Shown one piece after another: positions 7,638-13,713 of a DNA stretch of 25,936 nucleotides. The position numbers and the translations under genes were made by a program. This DNA comes from a bacterium (GTDB taxonomy: Bacteria > Patescibacteriota > Minisyncoccia > Minisyncoccales > JAGLPU01). Location of the stretch: assembly GCA_030594935.1 (NCBI GenBank), contig JAUVEE010000003.1, positions 1 to 25,936 of the forward strand. The letters run 5' to 3'. How positions within the stretch are numbered: the first letter of the stretch is position 1; each line of letters starts with the position of its first letter. The notes beneath the pieces are model-generated. The model saw only the letters and a program-made list of their open reading frames with translations, was not told where the DNA came from and did not search any database.

Positions 7638-8437
7638 TTTGATACGATGCCGTGTTTAGCTGCTCCTTGGGCATAAAGCTGCTGGATTTCGGCAGTGGAT
7701 AAAGCTTGGTTGTAAATACGGACATCGTCGATGCTGCCCGTAAAATAATATCCCGTTGTTGTCCCTCCAAATCTTCCAATAGAACATCCATTATTATTAA
7801 TCTCTATTATTTTTACCCAATCACGAAATAGTTTCAAGACACCGTCTACATAAAGTTTCTTAACAGCTCCATCATAAGTTCCTACAATAAAATGCCATTG
7901 ATCGTTAGTAATTCCCGCATTCGCTTTAGTAGTTGACAAAGTATCATATGCTCCACCTACCGGTTTAGTTCTAAATACTATATCTGTCCCGTGACTAAAA
8001 AGGGAGTATTGCGTATTAACATTTCCTTTTTCGAATATAAAACTTTGGGAGTCATTGGAAAAATTTACCCAAGCGGCTATCGTTAAGAGTGTAGTATTAA
8101 ATACAGAAGAGTCGGCTATAGCCACATAATCATCTGTTCCGTTAAACTCCAAAGCCTGGCCGAATATACCAGTAACCCATTGGGGGTCACCAGCTAAATC
8201 TCCATGATTATCATTTCCAGAACTGTCTCTGGTGGGGTCAGCTTCATCATCAAACTTCCATTCCCCAACCAAATCAGCTCCCAGGCTTACTCTGACGGCA
8301 TGGGAAAACTCTTGGGCTTTGCTAATGTCAGCTTTATCTTTAGCCCCTTGCAAACTGACTAAAACAATGCTGGACAACAGTCCAATAACGGAAATAACCA
8401 CCAGTAATTCAATTAAAGTGAATGATTTGGAATTCAT
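7634..8437 (-). CDS. LP1: prepilin-type N-terminus fused to a LamG/concanavalin-like domain
   Basis: 267 residues and the first LP gene transcribed, starting 4 nt after the tpiA stop (TAG). I see no separate promoter, so it seems to depend on the promoter at 11415-11444. The prepilin helix is MNSKSFTLIELLVVISVIG. LamG follows as LVGEWKFDDEADPTRDSSG, ALEFNGTDDYVAI, LLTIAAWVNFSND, WHFIVGTYDGAVKKLYVDG and GSIDDVRIYNQAL. Its tail ends KHGIVSK, with Ser where the others mostly have Leu. No pilus machinery (pilB, pilC, prepilin peptidase) is in the window, so assembly must use genes elsewhere. Confidence 0.85.
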   Translation of the reverse strand: MNSKSFTLIELLVVISVIGLLSSIVLVSLQGAKDKADISKAQEFSHAVRVSLGADLVGEWKFDDEADPTRDSSGNDNHGDLAGDPQWVTGIFGQALEFNGTDDYVAIADSSVFNTTLLTIAAWVNFSNDSQSFIFEKGNVNTQYSLFSHGTDIVFRTKPVGGAYDTLSTTKANAGITNDQWHFIVGTYDGAVKKLYVDGVLKLFRDWVKIIEINNNGCSIGRFGGTTTGYYFTGSIDDVRIYNQALSTAEIQQLYAQGAAKHGIVSK

Positions 8438-8441
8438 TAGC

Positions 8442-9194
8442 CTAAACGGCCTTCTTAATGATTCTTATAAACTCCGCCGGCTTTAAAGAAGCTCCGCCGA
8501 TCAATAATCCTTGGAATTTAGCTTCCTGGATAAAATCCTGAGCATTGTCGCCGTTAACGCTGCCTCCGTAAAGAAAACGCATCTTTTGAGAAAGCGGCCG
8601 AGAGTATTTTTGAGCGATTATTTTTTCTAAAAGAATTTTAATGGTTTGAGCTTCGGTTGTGGGGCAAGCGTCCCCGGTTCCGATTGCCCATCTTGGCTCA
8701 TAAGCAACACACAAGCCGGATGTTTTAACTTTTTTTTGGGGAACGGCTTTCAAAGCTGCCAGCACCTGTCTTTTTAAAACCTCCTTGGTCTTTCCTTGTT
8801 TTTTTTCGCTGGCGGTTTCTCCCACGCATAAAATAGGAGTTATTTTATGCGCTATGGCGCCCTTTATCTTTTTGTTAACCGTTTCGTCTGTTTCATTAAA
8901 ATATCCTCTCCGTTCGGAATGGCCGATAATCACATACTGGCATTTGCTGTTCTTAAGCATGGCCGGAGAAATCTCTCCGGTGAAAGCGCCTGAGTCTTCG
9001 TAAAACATATTTTGTCCTCCCAGTTTAATTTGTTTTCCTGCCAGGCTGAAAAGATAGACAGCCGGCGAACAAACCACTACTTCGCTTTGTTTGCTGAACT
9101 TCTTGGCTCCTTTTTCAAGAGCATTAAAAATCAGCTTAGCCGAGGCTAAGCTCATAGGGTTCATTTTCCAGTTGGCAACGATAAGTTTTTTCAT
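8442..9194 (-). CDS. tpiA: triosephosphate isomerase
   Basis: The enzyme interconverts dihydroxyacetone phosphate and glyceraldehyde 3-phosphate in glycolysis. The catalytic residues are all present: K10 in ANWKMN, H92 in IIGHSERR, and E166 in AYEPRWAIGTG. The phosphate-binding GGAS near the end is also there. At 250 residues it has the usual length. Its ATG overlaps the stop of the upstream membrane-protein gene by 4 bp, so the two are coupled. A glycolytic gene inside an operon of surface and sugar-related genes fits a small genome where operons mix functions. Confidence 0.97.
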   Translation of the reverse strand: MKKLIVANWKMNPMSLASAKLIFNALEKGAKKFSKQSEVVVCSPAVYLFSLAGKQIKLGGQNMFYEDSGAFTGEISPAMLKNSKCQYVIIGHSERRGYFNETDETVNKKIKGAIAHKITPILCVGETASEKKQGKTKEVLKRQVLAALKAVPQKKVKTSGLCVAYEPRWAIGTGDACPTTEAQTIKILLEKIIAQKYSRPLSQKMRFLYGGSVNGDNAQDFIQEAKFQGLLIGGASLKPAEFIRIIKKAV

Positions 9195-9637
9195 ATTGAT
9201 ATTGTTATTAAGGTTACTATTATTCCGGCGATAAGCACGCCTAAAGCGATTAAAGGAAAAGCTTTTTTAAAAGGAACTCCGAAGACAAAAGCGCAAAGAA
9301 CTCCGGTCCAAGCGCCGGTAAACGGCAGAGGGATGGCCACTAGAATGACTAAGGCGAATTCTTTCCAATGCTTGAATTTCTGCTGGTTGTTCTTTCTGGT
9401 TCTTTCAAAAAGCCAAACAAAGAAACGGTTAAAGAAATAGAAATGGTGGGAAAGGAAATCAGAAACGATCTTTAGGAATTTCAACAGAATAACTACGGGA
9501 ATCAGGTTGCCGATTATTGAAAATAAAAGGGCTTTTTCCACTGATAAGTGAAAAATATTCAGGGCAATCGGGATGGAGGCGCGCAGTTCGCCGAAAGGAG
9601 CCATGGCGATAATAACGGTTTTCAGTTCTTCAAACAT
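9191..9637 (-). CDS. small multidrug-export-family membrane protein (Sm_multidrug_ex-like)
   Basis: The 148-residue protein is strongly hydrophobic, with about four membrane segments. It has the family's signature near the start, APFGELRASIPIAL, and the matching half AIPLPFTGAWTGVLCAF around residues 100-116. These are two similar re-entrant-looking motifs, as in the PF06695-type family annotated as putative small multidrug export proteins. The export label is weakly founded for this family, so the substrate is unknown. A charged loop (FERTRKNNQQKFKHWKEF) separates the halves. It starts 1 nt after the galT stop and overlaps tpiA. Confidence 0.75.
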   Translation of the reverse strand: MFEELKTVIIAMAPFGELRASIPIALNIFHLSVEKALLFSIIGNLIPVVILLKFLKIVSDFLSHHFYFFNRFFVWLFERTRKNNQQKFKHWKEFALVILVAIPLPFTGAWTGVLCAFVFGVPFKKAFPLIALGVLIAGIIVTLITISI

Positions 9638-9638
9638 A

Positions 9639-10679
9639 TTAAGCCTGTTTTCTTAAATATTCAGCCGCTTTTTCCGGTTCAATCGTGGAAATTTCCATTC
9701 TGGTGCCTATTTCAAATCCGGCCCAAATTGATGTCTTGGGCAGAATTGTCCAATGCCAGTGATAATGGCCGTAGTCTTTGCCGTCGCAAGGCGCGGTATG
9801 GAGATAGAAATTATAGGCGGGATTTCCCAATCCTTTATAGAGTCTGTTCAGAGCTGTCCCAAAAGCCTCTGCCAGATATTCTTTTTCTGTCTCGGTTATT
9901 CTTTCAAAGTTGGAAAGATGCTTTTTAGGAGAAATAATCACTTGAAAAGCGGACTTGGAAGCAAAGGGACAAATCACTAAAAAATCTTTGTTCTCAAAGA
10001 CAATCCGGCTTTTGCTTTTTCTTTCCCAGTTGTTCATGGCGCAGTAAATGCATTCCTGGTGCGTTTTCAAATATCTTCGGGAATTGGAAAGCGCTTTTTT
10101 CAAATCGCTGTCAATCAATGGAGTGGTAATAATCTGAGAATGAGGATGGACAATAGAAGCCCCGGCTTCTTTGCCGTGGTTATGGAAAATGGAAATATAA
10201 TTGACAAACTTTTTATCCATTAAGGAAAGATATCTTTCTTGATAGGCGTCAAACACTTCTTTCACCTTGTTAACCGGCATTACGGCCATTTGCTTTTCGT
10301 GGCTGCGGGTCACCAGCACTTCATGGAAACCGACGGCGTTCATTCTTTGGTATAAATGGTTCTCGGTTTTCTTGTCCAGCTGGTCTTTGGGAGTAAAAGC
10401 AGGATACTTATTTGGAACAACAACTACTGACCAATTTTTAGGAATTTTATCTTCGGGCTTAAAATCAATTATTTTCCCTCGGACAAGAACTAAAACAGGT
10501 GCTTCATGTTCATCAATCTTGCAAAAGGGGCAAAGGCTTTTGTTTTCTTCTTCTTTATGCCTGCCTTTGGCTTTAAACATCTCCGGCCGCTTGGCCCGGC
10601 CGGTGGCAATAACCACCCAATCCTTGCTTACCAGATCAAGCCTTAGTTCTGAAGGAAATTTTATTTTTTTCTTAATCAT
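9639..10679 (-). CDS. galT: galactose-1-phosphate uridylyltransferase-like protein
   Basis: This is a HIT-superfamily nucleotidyltransferase of 346 residues, the usual GalT length. The active site is SIVHPHSQI, with the nucleophilic His at about 180 in HPH followed by Ser-Gln (E. coli has HPHGQ). C50 and C53 (CPFC) would bind zinc. Other family marks are VPNKYPAF, FHEVLVTRSH, ISPKKHL, and NFYLHTAPCDG followed by YHWHWTILP. Known reaction: UDP-glucose plus galactose 1-phosphate giving UDP-galactose and glucose 1-phosphate. Related enzymes transfer other nucleotides, so exact specificity is not certain. No galK or galE is nearby. It begins 3 nt after the glycosyltransferase gene. Confidence 0.85.
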   Translation of the reverse strand: MIKKKIKFPSELRLDLVSKDWVVIATGRAKRPEMFKAKGRHKEEENKSLCPFCKIDEHEAPVLVLVRGKIIDFKPEDKIPKNWSVVVVPNKYPAFTPKDQLDKKTENHLYQRMNAVGFHEVLVTRSHEKQMAVMPVNKVKEVFDAYQERYLSLMDKKFVNYISIFHNHGKEAGASIVHPHSQIITTPLIDSDLKKALSNSRRYLKTHQECIYCAMNNWERKSKSRIVFENKDFLVICPFASKSAFQVIISPKKHLSNFERITETEKEYLAEAFGTALNRLYKGLGNPAYNFYLHTAPCDGKDYGHYHWHWTILPKTSIWAGFEIGTRMEISTIEPEKAAEYLRKQA

Positions 10680-10682
10680 AAA

Positions 10683-11411
10683 TTATTGTTTGTATTTACC
10701 CTTAATAACATTCCACCTTATTTCCAAAATTTCCAAAAGCATTTTGACCATGCTTTTAAAATTTACCTTGCTTTCGGCGTCATTAATCCAAGTAACCGGA
10801 ATCTCTTTTGTCTTGTATCCCAATATTCCGGCGATAACTAGAACCTCCACGTCAAAAGCGAACCGTTCCATTCGGCAACGGGAAAAAACATCTTCAGCCG
10901 CTCTCCCGGTAAAACCCTTAAAACCGCATTGAGTGTCCCAAATCCCCCAAAGCCCGGAGATGAACTGAACTATTAAATTAAAGATATTGCCCAAGAATAT
11001 TCTCCACCAGGGCTGGGGCACGGCAATAACAGCTCCTTTTATGTCCCGGGAACCGATCACAACTTGAAAGCCTTCGGCGAATCTTGACCACATTTTCTCC
11101 ACTTGGTCAACGCTGGTGGCGTTGTCAGCATCAGTAAACAAGCGATATTTTCCTTTGGCTTTGAGCATTCCCTGCCTGACCACATAACCTTTGCCGTGAT
11201 TCTCCTTATTATCAATGACTGTCAAGTTTTTAAGATTTAAGCTGTTTGCCACAACAGCGGTCTGGTCTTTTGAACCGTCGCTGACTACTATTATTTCGTA
11301 GCTGTAAGATTGGGTCTTCAAATAGGCGCTAATCTTCTTTAGCGTTTCCGGCAGCCTTTTTTCTTCGTTATAGGCGGGAATAATTACGGATAAATAAACT
11401 TCATCGTTCAT
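10683..11411 (-). CDS. GT2 glycosyltransferase, dolichyl-phosphate glucosyltransferase-like
   Basis: 242 residues with a GT-A fold: SVIIPAYNEEKRLPETL at the N-terminus, VSDGSKDQT, the metal-binding DAD at 94-96, GSRDIKG, and DTQCGFKGF. The last is typical of the ALG5/polyprenyl-phosphate glucosyl- or mannosyltransferase group, which loads a sugar on a lipid carrier at the membrane. A hydrophobic stretch near residues 140-155 may attach it to the membrane. I chose the ATG at 11411 because it directly precedes the conserved strand; the reading frame upstream only enters the promoter. It is the first gene of the long left operon, and its start lies 3 nt after a -10 box. Confidence 0.85.
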   Translation of the reverse strand: MNDEVYLSVIIPAYNEEKRLPETLKKISAYLKTQSYSYEIIVVSDGSKDQTAVVANSLNLKNLTVIDNKENHGKGYVVRQGMLKAKGKYRLFTDADNATSVDQVEKMWSRFAEGFQVVIGSRDIKGAVIAVPQPWWRIFLGNIFNLIVQFISGLWGIWDTQCGFKGFTGRAAEDVFSRCRMERFAFDVEVLVIAGILGYKTKEIPVTWINDAESKVNFKSMVKMLLEILEIRWNVIKGKYKQ

Positions 11412-11414
11412 TAG

Positions 11415-11444
11415 ATTATAATAACATAAAATCTGAATTGACAA
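11415..11444 (-). promoter_or_regulatory. promoter of the left operon (-35 TTGTCA, -10 TATAAT)
   Basis: On the minus strand TTGTCA (11439-11444) and TATAAT (11415-11420) are 18 bp apart. The -10 ends 3 nt before the ATG of the GT2 gene, and no Shine-Dalgarno sequence fits, so the mRNA may be leaderless. The -35 overlaps that of the opposite promoter by all but one base. It is the only strong promoter I see for everything from GT2 to the left edge. Confidence 0.6.
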
Positions 11445-11464
11445 AACTTATTTTACCCTATAAT
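11438..11464 (+). promoter_or_regulatory. promoter of the small plus-strand gene (TTGACA, TATAAT)
   Basis: Perfect hexamers TTGACA (11438-11443) and TATAAT (11459-11464) with a short 15-bp spacer. It is back to back with the left-operon promoter. The 5' leader runs about 20 nt to a TTGGAGGTG ribosome-binding site, and its layout matches the leader of the second small gene at 22889-22917. Confidence 0.65.
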
Positions 11465-11492
11465 CTAATTTTAGTACCTTGGAGGTGTTAGA

Positions 11493-11735
11493 ATGTGGAT
11501 AATATCAGCAATGAAAAGAATAGCAGAATTGACGGCAATGATATTTGGATTAATAGCAATTTATTTTACGCTGGAAATTCTACTTATTTACGCCGCGATA
11601 GCATTGATTATAATGATAATAGCGGCAAGTATCGCAATAGAAATAGAGGAAGGCGTAATAGCAAGAGCTCTTTTTGAAATCTTTATACAAAATTGGGACA
11701 CTAAGTCCCTTTTTATTTTACTCCAAACTGGTTAA
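11493..11735 (+). CDS. small hydrophobic membrane protein, ORF running through its terminator
   Basis: I do not recognise this 80-residue protein. It starts at an ATG 7 nt after GGAGGT, a strong ribosome-binding site. Residues about 11-50 are very hydrophobic, mostly Ile, Ala and Leu, enough for one long or two short membrane segments, followed by acidic EIEEG and an amphipathic stretch. The intrinsic terminator at 11695-11719 begins at codon 68, while the stop codon is at 11733-11735. A transcript ending at that terminator would carry no stop codon. Alternatives are a one-base frameshift, which would let the frame end at TAA 11702-11704 in the hairpin loop, or a transcript that is not mainly coding. 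The promoter, leader and terminator support a real gene; the exact protein end is uncertain. Confidence 0.55.
   Translation: MWIISAMKRIAELTAMIFGLIAIYFTLEILLIYAAIALIIMIIAASIAIEIEEGVIARALFEIFIQNWDTKSLFILLQTG
11695..11719 (+). terminator. intrinsic terminator between the small gene and map
   Basis: GGGAC (11695-11699) pairs with GTCCC (11705-11709) around the loop ACTAA, followed by TTTTTATTTT. The T-run reaches the map stop codon at 11718. On the minus strand the same hairpin is followed only by AATTTTG, so it may serve map weakly as well. Confidence 0.7.
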
Positions 11736-12467
11736 AACCCGAGAGCCTTTTTCTGTCACCGCTATCATATGCTCAAAATGGGCTGACAAGGAGCCGTCTT
11801 GAGTGGCGTAAGTAAAACCATCCGCTTCTTTCTTTATCTCCTCGCTTCCCATCGTCGCCATTGGTTCTAAACATAAAACCATTCCTTTTTTTATTTTGAT
11901 CCCCTTTTTTCTTTTGCCGTAATTCAGAATCTGCGGGTCTTCGTGCAGGTTCTTGCCGATGCCGTGGCCGCAAAGCTCTTTGACGATGCCCAGTCCCTGT
12001 CCTTCCAAATGGCGCTGAATAGTATTGGAAATATCCCCGACAGTAACATCGGGCCTGATTTTTTTAATCCCCCTTTTCAGGGATTTTCTAACGGCTCTGA
12101 TCAAATGCAAGGCTTCGGAAGAAACTTCGCCAATCGGCACCGTGATGGCCATGTCCGAATGATAGCCGTTATACTTCATTCCCAAATCCAAAGAGAGAAT
12201 GTCCCCTTCTTTTAAAACCCTGTCCGAAGGCGGAGTATGGACTATCTGGTCATTGACTGAACAGCAGAGAGCTGCCGGAAAGCCGTTGTATCCTTTAAAG
12301 CTGGGAGTTCCTTTGTATTTAAAAATAAGGTCCTCTGCGACCTTATTTATCTCGTTAGTGGTGATTCCCGGCTGAGCCATTGCTGCCAGCTCTTTCATTA
12401 TTTTGGCCAGCATTTTGCCGTTCTGGGCCATTATTTCGATTTCTTCTTCTGTTTTTATGGAAATCAT
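11718..12467 (-). CDS. map: methionine aminopeptidase, type I
   Basis: The enzyme removes the initiator Met from new proteins. The five metal ligands are visible: D94 (LSLDLG), D105 (GYHSDMA), H168 (CGHGIGKNLHE), E201 (LCLEPM) and E232 (AHFEHM). His77 in QIVHTPP is the usual substrate-binding His. The 249-residue length is that of the short bacterial type without an N-terminal extension. It closes the ribosomal cluster; in many bacteria infA, rpmJ, rpsM, rpsK, rpoA and rplQ would follow, but here they do not. It converges with the small plus-strand gene. Confidence 0.97.
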   Translation of the reverse strand: MISIKTEEEIEIMAQNGKMLAKIMKELAAMAQPGITTNEINKVAEDLIFKYKGTPSFKGYNGFPAALCCSVNDQIVHTPPSDRVLKEGDILSLDLGMKYNGYHSDMAITVPIGEVSSEALHLIRAVRKSLKRGIKKIRPDVTVGDISNTIQRHLEGQGLGIVKELCGHGIGKNLHEDPQILNYGKRKKGIKIKKGMVLCLEPMATMGSEEIKKEADGFTYATQDGSLSAHFEHMIAVTEKGSRVLTSLE

Positions 12468-12474
12468 AGTTTTT

Positions 12475-13038
12475 TTATACCGAAATCTCGTTGACTTTTT
12501 TTTTCAATTCCTCGATCGTGCCGGTGTTGACAACCGTAAAATCAGCCATGGCAATGGGTCCGCCTTTTTCTGAATTTTCAATCTCAGCGTAATCGCGCGC
12601 CTTGGCGTCTTCCTTCGTAAGGGACCGGAAACGCTGCTTAGCGTCATTTTCAACTTTTCTGTCCTCTAATCTTTCATATCTTAATTTCGGCGGAGAATAT
12701 ACTGCCGCAACATACATCGCTTCTCCGTATTTCTCTTTCAGGATCTTGTACTCCGACCAGCTGTACAGCCCGTCAACCACTATGTTAGATTTTTTCAACA
12801 GTTCATCTAATTTGGGAATATTCAATGCGGCAAATGCTCCCATGCCGTATTTTCTTCTTAGATCCTCTCTGATCTTTTTTTCATTAGCTTCCGTGGGCTC
12901 CAGCCCCTCTTCCTTGATCTTATCAAGAGTAATTTGGCCGAACCTTAAATAAGCAAAGCCTTGTTTTACAAATTCATCGGCAACCGTGCTTTTGCCCGCT
13001 CCCGGCATTCCCACAATGCAGATAATTTTATTAGACAT
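12475..13038 (-). CDS. P-loop nucleotide kinase-like protein (dephospho-CoA kinase/UPF0200-like)
   Basis: The 187-residue protein opens with a Walker A GMPGAGKS at residues 10-17. Then come YLRFGQ, a helical lid-like segment, IVVDGLYSWSEYKILKEKYG with a likely Walker B Asp, and VAAVYSPPKLRYERLEDRK with LID-type arginines. The C-terminal ADFTVVNTGTIEELKKKV is the last strand found in dephospho-CoA and adenylate kinase relatives. It resembles small archaeal-type kinases of the UPF0200 group, whose substrate is not known to me. It lies between adk (4 nt upstream) and map (7 nt downstream), so it belongs to the spc-type operon. Confidence 0.65.
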   Translation of the reverse strand: MSNKIICIVGMPGAGKSTVADEFVKQGFAYLRFGQITLDKIKEEGLEPTEANEKKIREDLRRKYGMGAFAALNIPKLDELLKKSNIVVDGLYSWSEYKILKEKYGEAMYVAAVYSPPKLRYERLEDRKVENDAKQRFRSLTKEDAKARDYAEIENSEKGGPIAMADFTVVNTGTIEELKKKVNEISV

Positions 13039-13042
13039 AAAA

Positions 13043-13702
13043 CTATTTAATAGCGCTTAAGATTTCTTTGAACACATCTTCAATCGGCTGCTCCCCGTTA
13101 ATTCTTTTCAGTCTGTCCTGCTTTTCATAATATTCAACCACTCGAGACACATTCTCTTCATAAAAATTCAATCTGTTGTTGATGGCTTCATGAGTGTCAT
13201 CCGGCCTGGTTAATAGTTCACCGCCGCATTTGTCGCAAACCTTCAGTTCTTTGAACGCTCCCACCCAGGGAATCAACCGCCCGCACTTTTCACAGATTCT
13301 TCTTTTGGTCAAACGATTGTAGGCTTCTTCATTTGAGATGTCAATTAAGAGAAAAAAAGTCTGTTCTTTTCTCTCTAAAAATTCTAAGAATTGGTCAAGA
13401 TTCTCAGCCTCGGCAACACGGCGAGGAAAGCCGTCTGCCAAGATCCCCTGGTCTTTTTTCACATTATGAGAAATTTCATGTATCCAGAGGGAAGTGGCTA
13501 AATCATCGGGGGGCAGACCGCCTTCTTCTAAAAGCTTTTTTACTTTTTCCGCCATATCAGAATTTGCTTTTGCTAAATTTCTAAACAAATCACCCGTGGA
13601 AATATAGTACAGGTTTTGAAATTCTTTCATTAAAAGCTTGGCTTGAGTTCCTTTTCCCGAGCCTGACCTTCCTATTAAAACAAAATTTAATGATTTTTCC
13701 AT
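13043..13702 (-). CDS. adk: adenylate kinase with zinc-binding lid
   Basis: It balances ATP, ADP and AMP. The P-loop GRSGSGKGTQ is at 11-20, the AMP-site DGFPRR at 90-95, and the lid has Cys137, Cys140, Cys156 and Cys159 for a structural zinc. RPDDTHEAINNRL and the arginines before the lid complete the family pattern. At 219 residues it is the long-lid form. The position directly after secY is the classic place for adk in spc operons. Confidence 0.96.
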   Translation of the reverse strand: MEKSLNFVLIGRSGSGKGTQAKLLMKEFQNLYYISTGDLFRNLAKANSDMAEKVKKLLEEGGLPPDDLATSLWIHEISHNVKKDQGILADGFPRRVAEAENLDQFLEFLERKEQTFFLLIDISNEEAYNRLTKRRICEKCGRLIPWVGAFKELKVCDKCGGELLTRPDDTHEAINNRLNFYEENVSRVVEYYEKQDRLKRINGEQPIEDVFKEILSAIK

Positions 13703-13713
13703 AAAAATTCAAC

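Larger units (their letters stand above)
3654..8437 (-). repeat. tandem array of six prepilin/LamG paralogues (LP1-LP6)
   Basis: Six genes of 259-269 codons sit head to tail. Four of the five junctions are ATGA overlaps, and the LP4/LP5 junction has an 18-nt gap. Each gene has a nearly constant first ~60 codons (prepilin helix to LVGEW) and a constant last ~25 codons (DEVRIYN...AEIQQLYAQGA.KH.I.K). The LamG centres between them differ greatly. DNA comparison shows mosaic relations: LP1 and LP2 match in the prepilin part, LP3 matches LP4 there, and LP3 matches LP6 in the next block. Confidence 0.9.

Noticed and set aside
7609..7791. Short minus-strand frames inside the LP genes (here and at 5251-5505 and 7034-7249)
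   Set aside because: They are out-of-frame readings of LP coding sequence without starts that could be used or any family likeness.
3654..8437. Diversity-generating retroelement as cause of the LamG variation
   Set aside because: I see no reverse transcriptase, template repeat or adenine-biased variable patch; the pattern fits recombination among paralogues better.
3654..8437. CRISPR or insertion-sequence repeats
   Set aside because: The repeats are whole coding sequences about 800 bp apart with no short spacers, terminal inverted repeats or transposase.
10267..10932. Plus-strand open frame of 221 codons
   Set aside because: It lies opposite galT and the GT2 gene, both with clear family motifs; its product has no recognisable domain and it has no promoter or ribosome-binding site.
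11495..11677. Alternative 60-codon frame in the small plus-strand gene
   Set aside because: Its product is Asn/Arg/Ser-rich with no structure in sight, and the ATG at 11493 has the better-placed ribosome-binding site and gives a coherent hydrophobic protein.
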